Shown here piece after piece: positions 54,930-56,342 of a stretch of DNA of 56,342 bases. A program made the translations under genes and the position numbers. Every line of letters begins with the position of its first letter. The stretch's first letter is position 1. The stretch spans positions 1-56,342 of the forward strand of contig CALLWB010000049.1 of assembly GCA_938016265.1 (NCBI GenBank), in the 5' to 3' direction. The stretch is from an uncultured Saprospiraceae bacterium (lineage in GTDB: Bacteria; Bacteroidota; Bacteroidia; Chitinophagales; Saprospiraceae). A model generated the notes under the pieces. That model did no database searches. It had not been told where the DNA came from and was given only the letters and a program-made list of their open reading frames with translations.

Positions 54930-55373
54930 GCAAAAAAGCGTTTTAAAACAACGTATAAAAATCAATGATTTGGCAGAATGAAAAGCCGAACTGACATAGA
55001 ATGAAGAGAAAACGTTATGCAACAAATGCAACCAACGTCCATGCAGCAATGCAGATGCTTTGGGAAAATTTACTCAGGAAGTTCTTTATGTCGCTCATTA
55101 AGACGCTTATAAAAATTTAGCAATTTTAATTCGCTTGGTGCTCTGCTTGAATTTAATATTTTATCTATATTTATGCTGCGCGTGGCTTACAGATTATAGC
55201 AAACATCCCCTATGCGGGTACGCTCGCAGCCTACCGCTAATTACTAATCGCATCGCTATGAAGCCATAACAAAAGCAACCAACGTTAGTTTAGTATTTCC
55301 TAAAAGATTGATCAAATACTAATCTTTTGATTGAGCCGATTTTACCATTTCTATTGAAATTTTATTTAAAGCT
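54930..55373. other. Intergenic region holding spacer F
   Basis: 444 bp. The part from 55014 is the inverted GTTATGCAAC and spacer F (to ~55193). It then continues as a GC-richer stretch (55205-55270, GCGGGTACGCTCGCAGCC) ending GCAACCAACGTTAG at ~55275-55288. No gene. Confidence 0.5.
55029..55193 (+). repeat. Cassette-type palindromic spacer (site F, long form)
   Basis: Aligns along ~165 bp with site E. Entry phrase AACCAACGTCCATGCAGCAA; outer arms ATGCAGCAAT (55041-55050) and ATGCTGC (55173-55179) pair through GCAGC/GCTGC where site E has GTAGC/GCTAC. The middle holds CGCTCATTAAGACGCTTATA and the palindrome AAAATTTAGCAATTTT. Closing phrase GTGGCTTACAGA. Confidence 0.65.
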
Positions 55374-56063
55374 ATGAAACATATAGTATTGATTTTTTTC
55401 CTGTCTTTTTTACATAAAACAGCAGTAAATGCACAATCTAATTTGTTTATATTGGATACTGTGGAAATGAAGGTAATTAGTCTAGACTACAAGAGAAAAT
55501 ACATTTTTCTTCTTGACTCAACAGGATTGACTGCTTTCGGAAAGAGTACATTGGAAAGGTTCTTCGGAAAAACGAAACATGAATATATGGTACATGGTTA
55601 CAATAATGGTTCGATTTACAAAGTTAAAACAAGAAACAATAAGGCTATTCTTCGTTTAAATTCAGTTTTTGGTGAAAAAATAAAGTTAGAAATAAAGGTG
55701 GAGCAAGACACCTTTTTTTCATTAACAAATTTGGAAAAGGAAATTTACTTAATGGAGGATACATTGGACTTAAGCTTAGAAATCAACGAAAAGATAAAAG
55801 TATTTAGTGCTCACAGATCGTGCTTTGGTGGATATTATCGCAACTTGGAAATCAAAAGAACTTCAAAGGAATTAGTAGAGTTGAAATTGGATAGACTAAA
55901 TCCAAATAGTGTAGTCCTTTCTTATGACGAGTATATCAAGACGTTTGGAAGTGAAAGCAGCGATAATTATTCCCCATTCTATTATTCCTATATCAAAAGG
56001 GGATTAAAGGTATACTATTCCAATGGGAAAGATATATTTGCAAAAGCATGGAAGTGGTTTTAA
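55374..56063 (+). CDS. Exported protein, function unknown
   Basis: 229 residues with a signal peptide (HIVLIFFLSFLHKTAVNAQ). The mature part is mixed alpha/beta, with phrases such as ISLDYKRKYIFLLDSTGLTA, MVHGYNNGSIYKVKTRNNK and VFSAHRSCFGGYYRNLEIKR. A Tyr-rich C-terminus (NYSPFYYSYIKRGLKVYYSN). Not recognised. It lies between spacers F and G. Confidence 0.65.
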   Translation: MKHIVLIFFLSFLHKTAVNAQSNLFILDTVEMKVISLDYKRKYIFLLDSTGLTAFGKSTLERFFGKTKHEYMVHGYNNGSIYKVKTRNNKAILRLNSVFGEKIKLEIKVEQDTFFSLTNLEKEIYLMEDTLDLSLEINEKIKVFSAHRSCFGGYYRNLEIKRTSKELVELKLDRLNPNSVVLSYDEYIKTFGSESSDNYSPFYYSYIKRGLKVYYSNGKDIFAKAWKWF

Positions 56064-56079
56064 AAGCAGCTAGCAAAAG

Positions 56080-56135
56080 CAACAGACGTACATTGCTGTC
56101 ACGAGGAACAGCAACGTCGCTGTTACAGACCGTCA
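56080..56135 (+). repeat. Cassette-type palindromic spacer (site G)
   Basis: TTGCTGT (56093-56099) pairs perfectly with ACAGCAA (56108-56114) around an 8-nt loop. Entry AACAGACGTACATTG and exit GTTACAGACCGTCAGG match the other sites. The IS at 56142 begins right after it. Confidence 0.55.
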
Positions 56136-56141
56136 GGCCGT

Positions 56142-56342
56142 GCAATAACCCACCCCAAACACAAAAAATCCCATATATTTTTCTTGTCTTCAAGAGTCAT
56201 GAAATTCAAAACAAAAGATGGAATTTAGAACAGGCGAAAATAGAAATCAGCTGTTTATGACGAGCATGGAAACAATGGTTCCTGAGGAAAGCTGGGCGCG
56301 GATCGTTGATGCGTTTGTCGATATCCTGCCAATGGAGGAATT
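56142..56342 (+). mobile_element. 5' end of an IS1182-type insertion sequence (continues beyond window)
   Basis: Begins with GCAATAACCCACCCCAAAC, the same end as the deleted element at 53651, and contains the start of an open transposase frame. The element is cut by the window edge. Confidence 0.7.
56218..56342 (+). CDS. IS1182-family transposase, N-terminal part
   Basis: 41 codons from the ATG at 56218 to the window end: MEFRTGENRNQLFMTSMETM then VPEESWARIVDAFVDILPME. The phrases 'f..g.nRnQ.fl' and 'vPee.w.RivdafVd.l' are the N-terminal signature of IS1182-type DDE transposases. The start codon and first 14 residues are identical to the remnant at 53727. Reading frame is open, so this copy may be intact. 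Confidence 0.75.
   Translation, partial: MEFRTGENRNQLFMTSMETMVPEESWARIVDAFVDILPMEE

Noticed and set aside
52811-56140. Canonical integron attC sites
   Set aside because: The spacers fold like attC sites but lack the GTTRRRY/RYYYAAC core pattern, and no integrase gene is visible. They are reported as cassette-like only.
1-56342. CRISPR array, tRNA or rRNA genes
   Set aside because: No regularly spaced identical repeats, cloverleaf-like sequences or rRNA stretches were seen by eye; a covariance-model scan was not possible.

Overview
The window looks like chromosomal DNA from a free-living member of the Bacteroidota, most plausibly of the Saprospiria/Lewinella type. The phylum call rests on four secreted proteins with C-terminal type IX secretion (T9SS) sorting domains, a LytS/LytTR two-component pair, an ABC permease fused to an M1 aminopeptidase, AT-rich upstream regions without clear Shine-Dalgarno sites, and a Crp/Fnr regulator and cold-shock gene of the phylum's usual kind. 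The class-level call is inference. No rRNA, tRNA or CRISPR array was recognised.

Layout. 0-6 kb: two T9SS-sorted surface/secreted proteins (the first runs off the left edge) and a helical-repeat protein. 6-11 kb: a small metabolic block with an O-methyltransferase, a coupled small protein, an Old Yellow Enzyme oxidoreductase, an AraC regulator broken at a homopolymer, and a divergent alpha/beta hydrolase with an Asp nucleophile. 11-17 kb: a T9SS-sorted SGNH-hydrolase/PKD protein and two tandem paralogous helical proteins of unknown role. 17-28 kb: a lipoprotein, then a giant 2306-residue protein with an eCIS-type DUF4157 domain (HELAH), long beta-repeat tracts and LysM-like units, then a LamG/dockerin-like protein cut by an in-frame TGA. 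28-34.5 kb: a LytTR regulator and LytS-like kinase divergent from an ABC ATPase and a permease-M1 peptidase fusion. A LytTR-like direct repeat lies between them.

34.5-42 kb is an island of small, mostly plus-strand accessory genes (truncated lipoprotein, TIM-barrel lipoprotein, VOC protein, DUF1801 protein, AlkD-like protein, T9SS-sorted N-formylglutamate-amidohydrolase-like enzyme, Crp/Fnr regulator). It also holds gene fragments, a 176-bp MITE with perfect terminal repeats and a 5-bp duplication, and small hairpin spacers. 42-51 kb holds a fibre-like secreted protein, a cold-shock gene with a good terminator, an LRR-like/DUF1963-like protein, and a 1592-residue UvrA-like ATPase with four nucleotide-binding domains.

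51-56.3 kb is the most unusual part. A stand-alone predicted PD-(D/E)XK nuclease-SIR2 protein (probable anti-phage effector) is followed by small plus-strand genes. These are separated by related, palindromic spacers whose arms change in a compensating way, resembling a cassette array. An internally deleted IS1182-type element sits in one spacer, and the start of an apparently intact relative enters at the right edge.
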